DNA of 64,000 nt from Lachancea mirantina (lineage: Eukaryota > Ascomycota > Saccharomycetes > Saccharomycetales > Saccharomycetaceae), in assembly GCA_900074745.1 (NCBI GenBank), contig LT598468.1, positions 1,116,001-1,180,000 on the forward strand. Reading direction: 5' to 3'. Position 1 is the stretch's first letter. Every line of letters begins with the position of its first letter. This document shows positions 31,400-41,069 of the stretch, piece after piece. The translations under genes and the position numbers were made by a program. The notes beneath the pieces were generated by a model. That model worked only from the letters and a program-made list of their open reading frames with translations. It had not been told where the DNA came from and did no database searches.

Positions 31400-31835
31400 T
31401 ATCGACGCAGGTACTATAAGAATGGATATACCAGTATTTGGTTTAACGGACTTAAAGAAATACCTGTCTAAATTTTTTTTTCACCACTCAAGTCTGTCGA
31501 AGTACCCGAGAAATAAGCCAATCAGCTTTCACGATTATCAACAAAGTCGAATATTAGAGTCAGAAGCCCTTCTCTATTTAAATGAATGCAAAATCTATTC
31601 AACTGTCATGCTTGTGACGGTTATCAGAGAATTTTGTCCGTGCTCTCCCTGTGTGTCTCTGCAAACGCCAGGCTTGCAAGGACGTTGTTTTCGACCAACT
31701 TATCATGAACCGAAACTCGGGAAAACTAACGTCAGCGACACCCGTATATTGGCTCAGGGTCACTTCACAGTTGCATGATTTGTTCACAATGTCATAGCGA
31801 GATGGAATTACAAGGCCGTCGTACTCTGTTCATCA
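31400..31835. other. ATP20-MCM4 intergenic region
   Basis: 436 bases containing the ATP20 promoter and MCM4 3' end. A 118-codon plus-strand ATG frame (31422-31778) has no recognisable similarity and lies antisense to the ATP20 promoter, so I do not call it. Confidence 0.5.
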
Positions 31836-34550
31836 TCAAATTCGATTGTTCAGCCTAATGGACCGTCTTACTCCCTCGCCCAAAATGACTACTCTGTCCT
31901 CTTGTTGTAGCCTTGTCAATGCTTCTGCAATATCCACCGTGTCAACTTTGTCTTGCGACTGTTCGTTAACCGACTTGACAAGCTCATTAAATGAGATGGT
32001 GTTTCCAGAACGATCTCCCAAAATGCGCAAAAGTTCTCGCGCAAGGTCCTCTAGCAACTTGCGTTGTACTATAGATTTCCCGGTTTGGACTAGGTTCATG
32101 TCGATCTTACCGGTTTTGGGATCCGTTGCGTAATCTTTAATTGCCGATTTGATCAGTCGGACAGCCTCGTGTACATCTTCAAGCTCAACTTGGCGTGACA
32201 AACGCATTTTCGCGTGTGCCTCTGAAAGTCTGATCATACTCTCTAGTTGTCGTGTGGTCGCAGTGATTCTTTTCTCATCTGCTCTTGATTCATCACCTAT
32301 CTTTCGCATTCCCACATACGCCCTCACCAATTCAATCTTGGCCGGTTCCGTTATTAGCGGGGAGTAGTTTTGTTTTGCGTAATTGATGTAGGCAGTTAAA
32401 AGAGTTGTTGGAAGGACGTCACTTTGCGATGCATGTACCGGGCGATCCTCAAGGTAGAGACTTGTCAAATGTTTAGCTAACTCTCTGTCTGTTTTCTCAT
32501 CTACTTTATCCAGCACAAGATACACGAGATCAAATCTGGACAGCAACGGCGGTGGTAAGTCAATGTTCTCCGTGACAGGAAGATTTGGATTGTATCGCGA
32601 GCCGATCGGGTTGGCACTCGCCAAAATCGACGTCCTGGCGTTCAAGGTAGTAATAATACCGGCCTTAGCCACCGAGATCGTTTGTTGCTCCATGACTTCG
32701 TGTAACACTGATCTTGTAGAATCGCTCATTTTGTCGAACTCATCAATACAACAAACACCTCCGTCAGAAAGAACTAGAGCCCCACTTTCCAGAACAAGTT
32801 GTTTAGTGTCCATATCTCGCGTGATATAAGCGGTAAGACCGACAGCAGAAGAACCTTTACCAGAAGTATAAACTCCTCTAGGTGCTATCTTATGCACGTA
32901 ACTCAAAATTTGTGACTTAGAAGTAGATGGGTCACCACACAGAAGAATGTTGACATCGCCACGATACCTTCCACCCTTCTTGAAAGTTTTATTCGTTCCT
33001 CCGAAAAGTTGCAATAATATACCTTTCTTGATGTCGTCAAGCTCGAAAATGCTGGGTGCTATAGAACGAGACAGCACCTCATAGACATCTGGCCTTTGAG
33101 CCACTTCGTGAATTCTTGCTATCTCCTCATCGCTAATTGGTCGAGTCTCTTGTATGTCGGCGTTATCCAGTTCGTTTTGCAAAAGCTCCTGCTCGACGGT
33201 AGAAGTATCAATATTCAACCTGTCAGGGGTAACCTTTTTGATGTGTACGACATCCAAATAAGTCTTATAGAGGGCCCTCAAAGCCCTCTGTCTCGCACTA
33301 GCTCTGATCGGTATCGAACGGAAAATACCCGTCACTTCGACTCTATCACCAGCTCGACAGCTATCAACAAGTTCATCGTATACGCAAAGTGATACCGAGT
33401 GGGGAGTTTGACCGTCGGGAACTGTATCAGGCGTTTCTTGGAGCTTTACTACTTGCTTGTCAGCGAAAGAGCAGCGATTATGAATTAAGGACATTGAATT
33501 TGGTTGATTGCACGCAACTCGAGGACATCTGGCAGGTTCCTGTATAACTCCACGGTCGATTTCCACCACTGTGGTGTGGTCGCAGATGTTGCACTTAAAA
33601 AATGCGACTTTCATGTCTGGTATAATGGGAGTCGATCTGAGAACGAGTCCTTTTACACTAATGAGCTTGTCGATATCATTGGGATTCAATTCACGCATGC
33701 CCTTTTTGGTTTCTATGTTATAAGGTCTGACTTTGAAGAACTTAGTCTCAATTTCGTCCAAATTAAAATCTAGATTGTTATCAACAACCAAAGAAACCAT
33801 ACAGTCTTTGATGGTTTGGTCCATAATAGATATGATTTCCTGTGGATAACTCATCAGCTGATAATACAACTTTTCTGTTTGCTTAAAGCTCAGCAAATTT
33901 CTGGCATCCAAGTTGAGATTGAGACTTCCAATTTCTCTCATTTTGTTGAGCTGCTTCACGTAATAGAGATCATCTTCATCTGTCGAATCTATCATTTCCT
34001 CGTTTCTGTCGAGGATACGGCGATCTTTCAATTGAAATGACATTAGAAAATTCCTGAAATTAGTAGCGCATTCCTGGATGCTAACATTAGTACCCCAAAT
34101 TATTCGAAGTGGTTCCGTGGCTTCTGAACTAGGATCGGACGAAGAGCTCAATGGTGGCTGCGAATCTAAATCAACGATTCTTCTGGGCGACGACAAATCG
34201 GAAGCGTGAATATCGCTTCTTCTATGACTGATACGCTGTGATTGAACCTGCGAGCTATGTATCAGGTTGGGCTCACTACTGTCCGAAAAACGACCGGTTC
34301 GTGCACTTCTTTGAGATCTTTGCGAACGATTAGTTTCTGATAGACCTCTACCCACTTGCGATGAAAATGCATAGTGAACAGGAGATGACCCCGCTTGTTG
34401 CCCGTTCTCATCTCCTTCGTAAGTATCGCGCTGTGAAGATGATGAAGGATTGTAAAACAATGGAGGTGACGAACCACCAAAGGAGGATTGGGGTGCGGCG
34501 ATAGGAGACGAGTCAGGGGCTCGATTTTGTGAGCTTTGATTATCGGACAT
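31836..34550 (-). CDS. MCM4: Replicative helicase subunit Mcm4 (Cdc54)
   Basis: Subunit of the hexameric Mcm2-7 helicase loaded at replication origins and activated by Cdc7-Dbf4. The protein has 904 residues (S. cerevisiae 933). A disordered Ser/Thr/Gln-rich N-terminal regulatory tail covers about 1-145, with many SP/SQ and SS sites phosphorylated in this family. The MCM N-terminal domain begins WGTNVSIQECATNF. A zinc finger lies near 315-345 (CNIC...CPRVAC). AAA+ motifs are Walker A GDPSTSKSQ near 538, Walker B CCIDEFDKM near 601 and arginine finger SRFDL near 668. A winged-helix C-terminus follows. Neighbours ATP20 and RLF2 match YPR020W and YPR018W. Confidence 0.96.
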   Translation of the reverse strand: MSDNQSSQNRAPDSSPIAAPQSSFGGSSPPLFYNPSSSSQRDTYEGDENGQQAGSSPVHYAFSSQVGRGLSETNRSQRSQRSARTGRFSDSSEPNLIHSSQVQSQRISHRRSDIHASDLSSPRRIVDLDSQPPLSSSSDPSSEATEPLRIIWGTNVSIQECATNFRNFLMSFQLKDRRILDRNEEMIDSTDEDDLYYVKQLNKMREIGSLNLNLDARNLLSFKQTEKLYYQLMSYPQEIISIMDQTIKDCMVSLVVDNNLDFNLDEIETKFFKVRPYNIETKKGMRELNPNDIDKLISVKGLVLRSTPIIPDMKVAFFKCNICDHTTVVEIDRGVIQEPARCPRVACNQPNSMSLIHNRCSFADKQVVKLQETPDTVPDGQTPHSVSLCVYDELVDSCRAGDRVEVTGIFRSIPIRASARQRALRALYKTYLDVVHIKKVTPDRLNIDTSTVEQELLQNELDNADIQETRPISDEEIARIHEVAQRPDVYEVLSRSIAPSIFELDDIKKGILLQLFGGTNKTFKKGGRYRGDVNILLCGDPSTSKSQILSYVHKIAPRGVYTSGKGSSAVGLTAYITRDMDTKQLVLESGALVLSDGGVCCIDEFDKMSDSTRSVLHEVMEQQTISVAKAGIITTLNARTSILASANPIGSRYNPNLPVTENIDLPPPLLSRFDLVYLVLDKVDEKTDRELAKHLTSLYLEDRPVHASQSDVLPTTLLTAYINYAKQNYSPLITEPAKIELVRAYVGMRKIGDESRADEKRITATTRQLESMIRLSEAHAKMRLSRQVELEDVHEAVRLIKSAIKDYATDPKTGKIDMNLVQTGKSIVQRKLLEDLARELLRILGDRSGNTISFNELVKSVNEQSQDKVDTVDIAEALTRLQQEDRVVILGEGVRRSIRLNNRI

Positions 34551-34819
34551 CCTCCCAATGCACGCTTTTCTATCTGTAACTGTTAATCTGTAACTGCTTC
34601 GCGAATTCCTGTGAAATCCCGAAAATGATTAAATCATTATTTTTCCTCATTTGTCTCAAAAAGGCAATATAGTCTTTTGGCTTCCAAGCGCATCGAAGGC
34701 AGGGTAAAAAAAATACCAACACGCTCGAAGCTAGTGCCTTTCTCAACGCTAAAGAGCTCCAGTCTTTCAGTCCAGATTTCGAAAAAGCACCGTGAGTATA
34801 AAGGCATCGCTTTCGCATA

Positions 34820-36655
34820 TTAGCTCTCAGGTAAGGATTTTCCTATTTTCAAATTTTCCCATTTTTCCTTGTCATTGAGCTGCCAGATTTTAGACGCTTT
34901 CCCATCTACGGCGACCCTGGTGGCTAGATCTTTGATTGTATTTCTGATCGTTTTTTTGCTGTATTTTGGAAGCTTATTTTGGGCCAACTCGGTCAGCGTG
35001 GCTAATGAAAAAGAGCTTTCATGCACCTCATTGTACAAGGTAATAAGATCAGCGCTCTCTGTTATGACAGACTTAGCATTTTTATGGCTAGGTTCGTCTC
35101 TGGCGTCTACCTTGTTTTCGTCGTTAGCTGGGCGCTTGCTAGGTGGATTGTAATCGATGGAAATGGGGAATGGTTGTTGAATAATGAGAGCTTCGACCGA
35201 AACGAGATCAAAGTAATAGCGATCATCATCTGGTAAAGAACAATAATCTGTTCTGAGTTTTACGGTAGGTATTAATGGTCCAACAAATTTTTGTTTTTTC
35301 GCTCCATCTATAGTATCGGCGTCTTCCAAAAACTCGTCAAACTCGCCCTCACTGCCATCTTCTGCATCATCTTCCTCTTCTTCAACCTCCGCATCGTCTA
35401 AATCCTCAATGCCTCCGCCTTCTTCGTCGCCCTCATTATTCCAGTCCCAATCGGAATCATAATCGTAGTCGTATCCGGTTTCTGCTGTGGAAAGCGGATT
35501 ATCCTTGGGCAAGATAATCTCTTTAGAATAAGTCCCTATGTAGGGAGGTCGCACATTCTCATAGAATTTGATATATTTTTGAGGAATCTGTTGCAAAAGC
35601 TTCTGGAAATCGTCTTCAGATTTCTCCTTGCTCGTCATTTGCTGCATAAGATTAGTAGCGGTCATTGTAATTGAGTTAGCCACCAATCGTGGGGTGGACA
35701 TTAGCCAACGCTCGGTTTTGTTCTCAAAATTTTGTATCAGTTGGGAATCAATCGAGGATTTTGACACAAGTAATTTCTCTGGCGTGAGAATCTTGTCGTT
35801 GGCGAACCGTACTCCATTTCTCAGATAAAATGGTAAAAACGACTTTTCAAAATCGCTTTTGGTGACAATTGCCGTCTTGGAAGGCTTTGCTTTCTTGAAG
35901 AAGTTACCAATACGGGCCTGGGCTTTTTCCCTATCTTCCTCTTTACGCAATTTTTCCTCCTCTTTGGCCTTCTTCTCTTCTTCGCGTCTGAGACGCTGGT
36001 CTTCTTTCCGCTGCTTTTCGACTTCACGCTTCATTTCTCGCTGACGCTTTTCTTCCTCTCTTTTCAATTCTTTCTGCTTTCTCTCTTCCTCTTTCTTCCT
36101 GGCACGCTCACGTTTTTCTTCATCTTTCCTATTTTTCTCCTCCAGTCTTCTCGCTTCCCGCTCTTGTTTCTCCTGCTCACGTTTGAGTTCCCTCTGCTGC
36201 TTTTCTCTCTTTTTTTCTTGTTGTCGCCTTATCCGAGCCGCCTGCTTGTCATCGCAGACTTCAGAATCACTGACCTTTCCGCGTGCCATCGGATCAGATT
36301 TTCTGGTTGGTGCCGGAAGATTGGCATCAAATAGAGCCGTTATGTCATCTTTTGTGACTAGATGAGATGCCTTCTCAGTAGCACATTCTTTAATGACTTT
36401 TCCTTGACGTCCATCAATATCATCTTTCCCCGCAACAAGTGGTTTTTCCGATTCCACTCCATGAACATGAGTGTGTGCTTCCAATCTAACGCCTTTGGAT
36501 GAGCGATCATCGCCTGATTGGCCCTCTTCTATTACTGTTGAACTGGCGCTGCCAACGCGAGGACTTGATATGTTTATAGCACCATTTCCATTGCTCGTCG
36601 CAGTATGAACGGGGCTCTTGGAACTGGTCATGGCGGCTTTCAAGCCGTCTTGCAT
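34820..36655 (-). CDS. RLF2: CAF-1 chromatin assembly factor large subunit Rlf2/Cac1
   Basis: Large subunit of CAF-1, which deposits H3-H4 behind the replication fork. The protein has 611 residues from ATG 36655 (a second in-frame ATG at 36631 is also possible). An extended K/E/R-rich helix (the KER DNA-ruler) spans about 137-243 and ends in a PCNA-interacting peptide QARIGNFFKK near 243-252. The conserved GVRFANDK/FLPFYLR block is near 270. The acidic ED domain, about 395-440, contains runs of Glu/Asp that contact histones. The C-terminal winged-helix domain, about 520-600, includes SLATLTELAQNKLPKYSKKTIRNTI. An MluI cell-cycle box lies 95-104 bases upstream. MCM4-RLF2 order matches YPR019W-YPR018W. 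Confidence 0.93.
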   Translation of the reverse strand: MQDGLKAAMTSSKSPVHTATSNGNGAINISSPRVGSASSTVIEEGQSGDDRSSKGVRLEAHTHVHGVESEKPLVAGKDDIDGRQGKVIKECATEKASHLVTKDDITALFDANLPAPTRKSDPMARGKVSDSEVCDDKQAARIRRQQEKKREKQQRELKREQEKQEREARRLEEKNRKDEEKRERARKKEEERKQKELKREEEKRQREMKREVEKQRKEDQRLRREEEKKAKEEEKLRKEEDREKAQARIGNFFKKAKPSKTAIVTKSDFEKSFLPFYLRNGVRFANDKILTPEKLLVSKSSIDSQLIQNFENKTERWLMSTPRLVANSITMTATNLMQQMTSKEKSEDDFQKLLQQIPQKYIKFYENVRPPYIGTYSKEIILPKDNPLSTAETGYDYDYDSDWDWNNEGDEEGGGIEDLDDAEVEEEEDDAEDGSEGEFDEFLEDADTIDGAKKQKFVGPLIPTVKLRTDYCSLPDDDRYYFDLVSVEALIIQQPFPISIDYNPPSKRPANDENKVDARDEPSHKNAKSVITESADLITLYNEVHESSFSLATLTELAQNKLPKYSKKTIRNTIKDLATRVAVDGKASKIWQLNDKEKWENLKIGKSLPES

Positions 36656-36750
36656 CCGCGTTTGCGTTCAAGGTATCTCCTTTATTATCGGTTAGGCTCT
36701 GCGCCGATTTCAATTTCGGAAACAGCATTAATTTTTCGTATTTCAGACGT

Positions 36751-36760
36751 TGACGCGTCA
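36751..36760. promoter_or_regulatory. MluI cell-cycle box upstream of RLF2
   Basis: TGACGCGTCA, a perfect 10-bp palindrome containing ACGCGT, the MBF (Mbp1-Swi6) G1/S site, in the 154-base gap before RLF2. CAF-1 genes are expressed at G1/S in S. cerevisiae. Use here is inferred. Confidence 0.6.
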
Positions 36761-36809
36761 GCGTTGTGACAGAAAACAAATAAAATTCTCGGAAACACAC
36801 GAAAGACTA

Positions 36810-38327
36810 CTATTGAGGAACGACGCGCGGTCTACGTGATGACTTTGCGCCAGCGCTACCTATTGAGGATCTGGAATTGTCTTGACTCGATGTCTCGTGC
36901 AAAAACTCTGTGAAAAACTGCTGAAGGGAATCGCCATTTTCCGCTGGAATTTCTCTCAAAGCTAGAGCACGAGGAGTAAGTTGGATTCTTTGATTGATTT
37001 CGCTCGAGAATTTGGTCCTAATAGGAGAGCCTTCTTGAAGCATTTTCTCGTCAAATCCAATTGGAATAAATTCCAAAGCAGTTTGCAATCTGGAAGCATC
37101 CGTTGCTGGCGGCGGCGGATGTTGAATTTTATTTCTGGTTGTAGCATCTGTAGTTGCTGGTTTCTTGCTGCGTTGCATCATTTTGGTTGTGGAATATTCT
37201 TGTAATGCTCCGACGCAGATATTTAGGCCTTTTTGCAAAGTCTTGACTTTCTTGATTTTGTAAAAAGGCTTGCCACGTTCTCTTGTGTCATCTTTCCGTA
37301 ATTCTCCTTCAGGCAGCGGTGGACGCACGTTTGGTCTTCCGGTATCGAAATCGTAGTCAAAAACCTCAACCAGAATATCCAACATGCTAGATTTCAATTC
37401 ATCTACGTGCTCCTGTTTCATGAGCCCATATTGTTCCGGATCCAGGAAAATAGTGAACAGGAATTCCAATTGGGACGAGACCCGTTTAATCAAAAGCTCT
37501 CTATTCAGCAGCGCGACGCACTGCCGTTGCAAATGTGTCACTTCGTTCAACATCTGGACAAGAGCCTCCAAATATCCATCTGTCCCGCACTTGGCGGCTT
37601 TGAGTTTCCCAAATCTCTTGTCTATTCTGTGGGCATCTTCTTCGAAAACGTCGCTTGCCTTCAGAGTATCTATCGTTCTTTGTAAAAAAGGCATGAACGC
37701 ACCCTTAAGCACCTGCCGCTCTTCGTTTGCCTCGTCCACCGTGGTGGTTGCGAGCGAACCCGACGTCTTGACAGAAGAAGGTGTCTTACTTCCTTTGTAA
37801 GGGGACGTAGAACAATGTGACAAAACGTCGCAATTTTGCAGCAAGGGAACATCCTGGAATGAATCCCCTGCACCGTGCCTTACAGCTCTCGTCGCTGTTG
37901 TTGTTTGTTGTTGTTGGGTTTTGGTGCTCCAACTGTGGTTCAGAAGCTTCTGCAAGCGGGCCGCATCTTCTTCCTTTTGTGACAGTTCGAGTCTAAGGTG
38001 GTATATTTCGTTTTTTAACCTCGGTACAACGCCCTGTTCCTCGTGGGGGCGTTCCTCTGCCGCGTAACTCCCAGTTTCAGTCTCCAGGTCACTATCTTGC
38101 AAAGAGACGGGATGGGTTTCCGTTCCCTCGGGGAAATGGCGTTCCAGAACTCGACTTGCACCATTTTTCGGTGAAACAGGTTTTGTCGGCTTTCGAGTGA
38201 AGCCTGACCCACGTTCCCTCAAATGGTGTTCCCCTCTGTTCAACTCCCCTAGCGAAAGCTCCCGGAGCGCTCCTGTGACGCCGCTCACGGTGCCATCCAG
38301 GCCGCCACTGAGTGCTGCACCATCCAT
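36810..38327 (-). CDS. Unrecognised coiled-coil protein of 505 residues between RLF2 and DSS4
   Basis: I do not recognise a family. From ATG 38327 the N-terminal about 90 residues are Gly/Ser/Glu-rich and look disordered. Residues about 100-130 (VPRLKNEIYHLRLELSQKEEDAARLQKLL) form a clear coiled coil. A short Gln/Thr tract follows (QQQQTTT). About 205-390 is a helical, probably folded domain, containing LKGAFMPFLQRTIDTLKASDVFEED, LVQMLNEVTHLQRQCVALLNRELL, LDPEQYGLMKQEHVDEL and KVKTLQKGLNICVGAL. The tail has basic, Pro- and Ser-rich stretches and ends SRRPRVVPQ. Codon use resembles the neighbouring genes, and the frame is free of stops over 1.5 kb, so it is real. S. cerevisiae has no gene between YPR018W and YPR017C. 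A spindle-pole or cytoskeletal role would fit the architecture but is a guess. Confidence 0.85.
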   Translation of the reverse strand: MDGAALSGGLDGTVSGVTGALRELSLGELNRGEHHLRERGSGFTRKPTKPVSPKNGASRVLERHFPEGTETHPVSLQDSDLETETGSYAAEERPHEEQGVVPRLKNEIYHLRLELSQKEEDAARLQKLLNHSWSTKTQQQQTTTATRAVRHGAGDSFQDVPLLQNCDVLSHCSTSPYKGSKTPSSVKTSGSLATTTVDEANEERQVLKGAFMPFLQRTIDTLKASDVFEEDAHRIDKRFGKLKAAKCGTDGYLEALVQMLNEVTHLQRQCVALLNRELLIKRVSSQLEFLFTIFLDPEQYGLMKQEHVDELKSSMLDILVEVFDYDFDTGRPNVRPPLPEGELRKDDTRERGKPFYKIKKVKTLQKGLNICVGALQEYSTTKMMQRSKKPATTDATTRNKIQHPPPPATDASRLQTALEFIPIGFDEKMLQEGSPIRTKFSSEINQRIQLTPRALALREIPAENGDSLQQFFTEFLHETSSQDNSRSSIGSAGAKSSRRPRVVPQ

Positions 38328-38603
38328 CAGGCCAATATATACTTATCCGTATTAAATAAACTAAAATTCTATCTGCTAGTTTCCGTCAACTGGCTTCGGC
38401 GGTTGTGACTTGAGTTTGTTGATCATCTAAAGGAACTGGCACAAACGCTTTTTCATCACAGAGGGGAGCCCTCTCGTACAAGACGACTACTTCTAAAATT
38501 CATGCCGTACAAAACTACCACGATCATCGCATCGAAAAATTACACGAAATGCCGTCTAGCGTATCTCACCGCGACCGGACAAAACCGGTTAGTAAGGTTG
38601 TCA

Positions 38604-39005
38604 ATGCCCCAACTGAGATGTCCCTTCGAGGACTGCAGATGCGTCGTGGCGTCCATGGACGAGAAGCGAAAAATCCAAGTGCCGGAACAGGTGTACACCA
38701 AAATGAAACTTTTACAAAACTCGCGTGAGAGGACCCTCCGAGGCGGCCAGTTCCTGGTCTTCGACGACGTATGGGACTTCGACAACATCGGCGTGTCGCG
38801 CAGTTTGCCAGTCGAGCTTCGCAACGCGACGTCGGGTTTCGCACTCGACGACGACTCGCTCACTGTTAACGAGGTGTCGAAATACCTGATCTGCGCAGAC
38901 TGTGATAGAGGCCCTTTGGGCGCCGTGTGCGAGGTGAAAACCGCGGATGGAGGCGTGAAGGTGGTGCACCTGTTGAGCCTTGCAAGCGTGGAACTGGAGC
39001 AGTAG
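38604..39005 (+). CDS. DSS4: Rab chaperone / nucleotide-release factor Dss4 (Mss4 family)
   Basis: Zinc-binding protein that stabilises nucleotide-free Rab GTPases such as Sec4. The ATG at 38604 (MPQLRCPFEDCRCVV) aligns with the S. cerevisiae N-terminus and gives 133 residues (143 there). The frame extends 34 codons further upstream to an ATG at 38502, but that part is unconserved. The zinc site is formed by CPFEDC near 6-11 and CADCDRGPLG near 103-112. The conserved block VWDFDNIGVSRSLP is near 56-69. It is next to TIF6, the YPR017C-YPR016C pair. Confidence 0.9.
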   Translation: MPQLRCPFEDCRCVVASMDEKRKIQVPEQVYTKMKLLQNSRERTLRGGQFLVFDDVWDFDNIGVSRSLPVELRNATSGFALDDDSLTVNEVSKYLICADCDRGPLGAVCEVKTADGGVKVVHLLSLASVELEQ

Positions 39006-39085
39006 CGGGCAAGCGGGCAAGGCTCGGGGCGTTTAGACAGGGTATCACATCATACGTTGTGCATCGTCGGCCGAGCCCATTGTCA

Positions 39086-39094
39086 AAAAATTTT
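39086..39094 (+). promoter_or_regulatory. RRPE-like element upstream of TIF6
   Basis: TCAAAAAATTTTCC, containing AAAAATTTT, about 90-98 bases before the TIF6 ATG. It matches the core of the ribosome-biogenesis RRPE motif with one difference outside the core. Confidence 0.45.
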
Positions 39095-39183
39095 CCAGGC
39101 TACTCGGGTACATGACGAACTGAGTTCATCTGCAAGAAGCTTACAGCGCGAAGCACCAGCATAAAACACAGCGTAAGACAGCG

Positions 39184-39921
39184 ATGGCTACCAGAACGCA
39201 ATTTGAGAACTCCAACGAGGTGGGCGTCTTTTCGAAGCTCACCAACTCGTACTGTCTGGTGACGGTGGGCGGGTCTGAGAACTTTTACTCAGCTTTCGAA
39301 GCAGAGCTAGGCGACGCCATTCCGATCGTGCACACAACAATCGCCGGTACCAGAATCGTGGGCAGAATGACCGCGGGCAACCGCCGCGGTCTGCTGGTGC
39401 CCACGCAAACGACGGACCAGGAGCTACAGCACTTGAGAAACAGTTTGCCCGACTCAGTCAAGATACAGCGGGTCGAAGAGCGTCTTTCGGCTTTGGGGAA
39501 CGTGATCTGCTGCAATGACTACGTGGCGCTCGTGCACCCGGACATCGACGCGGAAACGGAAGAGTTGATAGCAGACGTGCTCGGGGTCGAGGTGTTCAGA
39601 CAAACGATATCCGGAAACGTGCTTGTCGGGTCGTACTGTGCGCTCAGCAACCAGGGTGGCCTTGTGCACCCGCAGACGACGGTCCAGGACCAAGAGGAAC
39701 TGTCGTCGCTGCTGCAGGTGCCGCTTGTGGCCGGTACCGTGAACCGGGGGTCTTCGGTAGTGGGCGCCGGCATCGTAGTAAATGACTACCTTGCTGTCGC
39801 GGGGCTCGACACCACGGCGCCCGAGCTGAGTGTCATCGAGAGCATTTTCCGTCTTCACGACGCCCAACCGGACTCCATTTCGGGCAACCTGCGCGACACC
39901 TTGATCGAGACCTACTCGTGA
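39184..39921 (+). CDS. TIF6: Ribosome anti-association factor Tif6 (eIF6)
   Basis: Binds the 60S subunit at uL14/eL24, is needed for 60S biogenesis and export, and blocks premature joining to 40S until removed by Efl1-Sdo1. The protein has exactly 245 residues, as in S. cerevisiae, beginning [26 protein letters not shown]. The five-fold pentein repeat pattern is visible as recurring blocks such as [42 protein letters not shown] and [20 protein letters not shown]. The C-terminus is intact ([10 protein letters not shown]). The gene is GC-rich at third codon positions, like its neighbours DSS4 and the downstream zinc-finger gene. Confidence 0.97.
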   Translation: MATRTQFENSNEVGVFSKLTNSYCLVTVGGSENFYSAFEAELGDAIPIVHTTIAGTRIVGRMTAGNRRGLLVPTQTTDQELQHLRNSLPDSVKIQRVEERLSALGNVICCNDYVALVHPDIDAETEELIADVLGVEVFRQTISGNVLVGSYCALSNQGGLVHPQTTVQDQEELSSLLQVPLVAGTVNRGSSVVGAGIVVNDYLAVAGLDTTAPELSVIESIFRLHDAQPDSISGNLRDTLIETYS

Positions 39922-41069
39922 GCGAGGCGGGCGCAACTATGTAGAGTATTTACCGTTTGTTAATTGAGTGTGCATTGCTTTCGTATGAGGTCGTTACCCG
40001 CCGACGCGACCTGACCCGGCTGCCACATACCTTTGTACGAATCCTCTCATCGACGGGTATGTACGGATTCTTCCCTAGCCCCTAAAGCTTAGCTCGCCTT
40101 CGGCGACGCCTTCGGCGTCGCCGAGGCGGCATCCTGCCAAGCTCACTGTCCCGAGGCGCCTCTGCCGCCCACCCGTGCATCCGCAGGGGGCCGGCCCTCG
40201 GCCGGCCGCCGGCCGGCCGATCCGCGACCGTGCCCCTGAGCCATTAGGTTACCCTGCAAGGTTAGCCTCGCGGGTAACCTTGAGCCCTACGGTCGAGCCA
40301 ACCGTGCTTTGCGCCCTATACGACGGTCGATTCTGCCCTAACGGGCAGTCCGGGCCGCGTAATAGCCGGCGGCGCACCCAGACACCAGAGTCAAGGATTC
40401 GCAATGCGTTGCCTGAACGGTCTGATGGCCTGTAACTACGTCTCTTACGTCAGAACAGATAACGCAGTATGCATACTGAAGTCACGCTACCCATTGTTCT
40501 CCGCATGCTGACGCCACTGCGACAAGCACTGTGTGGAGCCATTCCAGGACGTTCGTAACTGCAGGGTCCGCTTCCGACCGCGCAAAGTGCGCGCAGACGG
40601 GCTCAGAGAGCCGCGTAGCGCGCGCAAATATGCGCTGGCCGCGAGACGCCCGCGCACGCGGGCGTCTCGCGATCGCCGGTGCGTTGCCGGTGCGTCGCCC
40701 GTGCATGGGTACGTGGAGACGGCGCTACCCCCACGACTGCCTCGGCTCGATGTGTGTACAGGCACACAGGACGGTATTGGCACGTCGCTTGTTCCTTAGT
40801 CTCGAGCAGACCGCGCAGGTTTAGGTGACTATTACAACGTAGTTTCTTAGATGCGGAAGCCTGCCTGCCGTACAGGCCGCAGGTGGGTTCCGCCAGTGTC
40901 GTCGGCACCAGCCAGCGCTCGGACTAGCCGCAAGATCTGCAGTAGCGGTGGGTTTGGCACGGGCCTCATACGAGGAGTCGCTGATCATATATATGAGAGA
41001 ACCGATACTAGAAGTCGAGCCACAGATGCGCGAGGGTGGCTAACCGCCACGGGCTCCTGCAGTTAGTGG
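39922..41069. other. GC-rich, palindrome-rich intergenic region upstream of the zinc-finger gene
   Basis: 1148 bases without a convincing gene but with many inverted repeats. 40100-40124 has 11-bp arms TTCGGCGACGC-type around TTC. 40198-40220 has arms TCGGCCGGCC around GCC. 40246-40280 pairs AGGTTACCC with GGGTAACCT. 40465-40478 is the perfect palindrome CAGTATGCATACTG. 40640-40671 has 15-bp arms. A CATATATATG TATA-like element at 40986-40995 is 75-84 bases before the zinc-finger ATG. Confidence 0.6.
40640..40671. repeat. 32-bp near-perfect palindrome (15-bp arms, 2-nt centre)
   Basis: Left arm CGCGAGACGCCCGCG (40640-40654), centre CA, right arm the exact reverse complement (40657-40671). 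DNA could extrude a cruciform here, and RNA would form a very stable hairpin. It is not part of any gene I can call. Confidence 0.9.

Noticed and set aside
31422-31778. 118-codon plus-strand ORF between MCM4 and ATP20
   Set aside because: No recognisable similarity, antisense to the ATP20 promoter, unusual composition; most likely chance.
36712-36740. TTTCGGAAACAGC, resembling the CDEIII core (TGTTTCCGAA) of a point centromere on the minus strand
   Set aside because: No AT-rich CDEII of suitable length and no CDEI (RTCACRTG) at the right distance; the gap between RLF2 and the next gene is only 154 bases and GC-mixed.
38502-38603. 34-codon N-terminal extension of DSS4
   Set aside because: An in-frame ATG exists at 38502, but the family N-terminus aligns at 38604 and the extra residues show no conservation or clear targeting signal.
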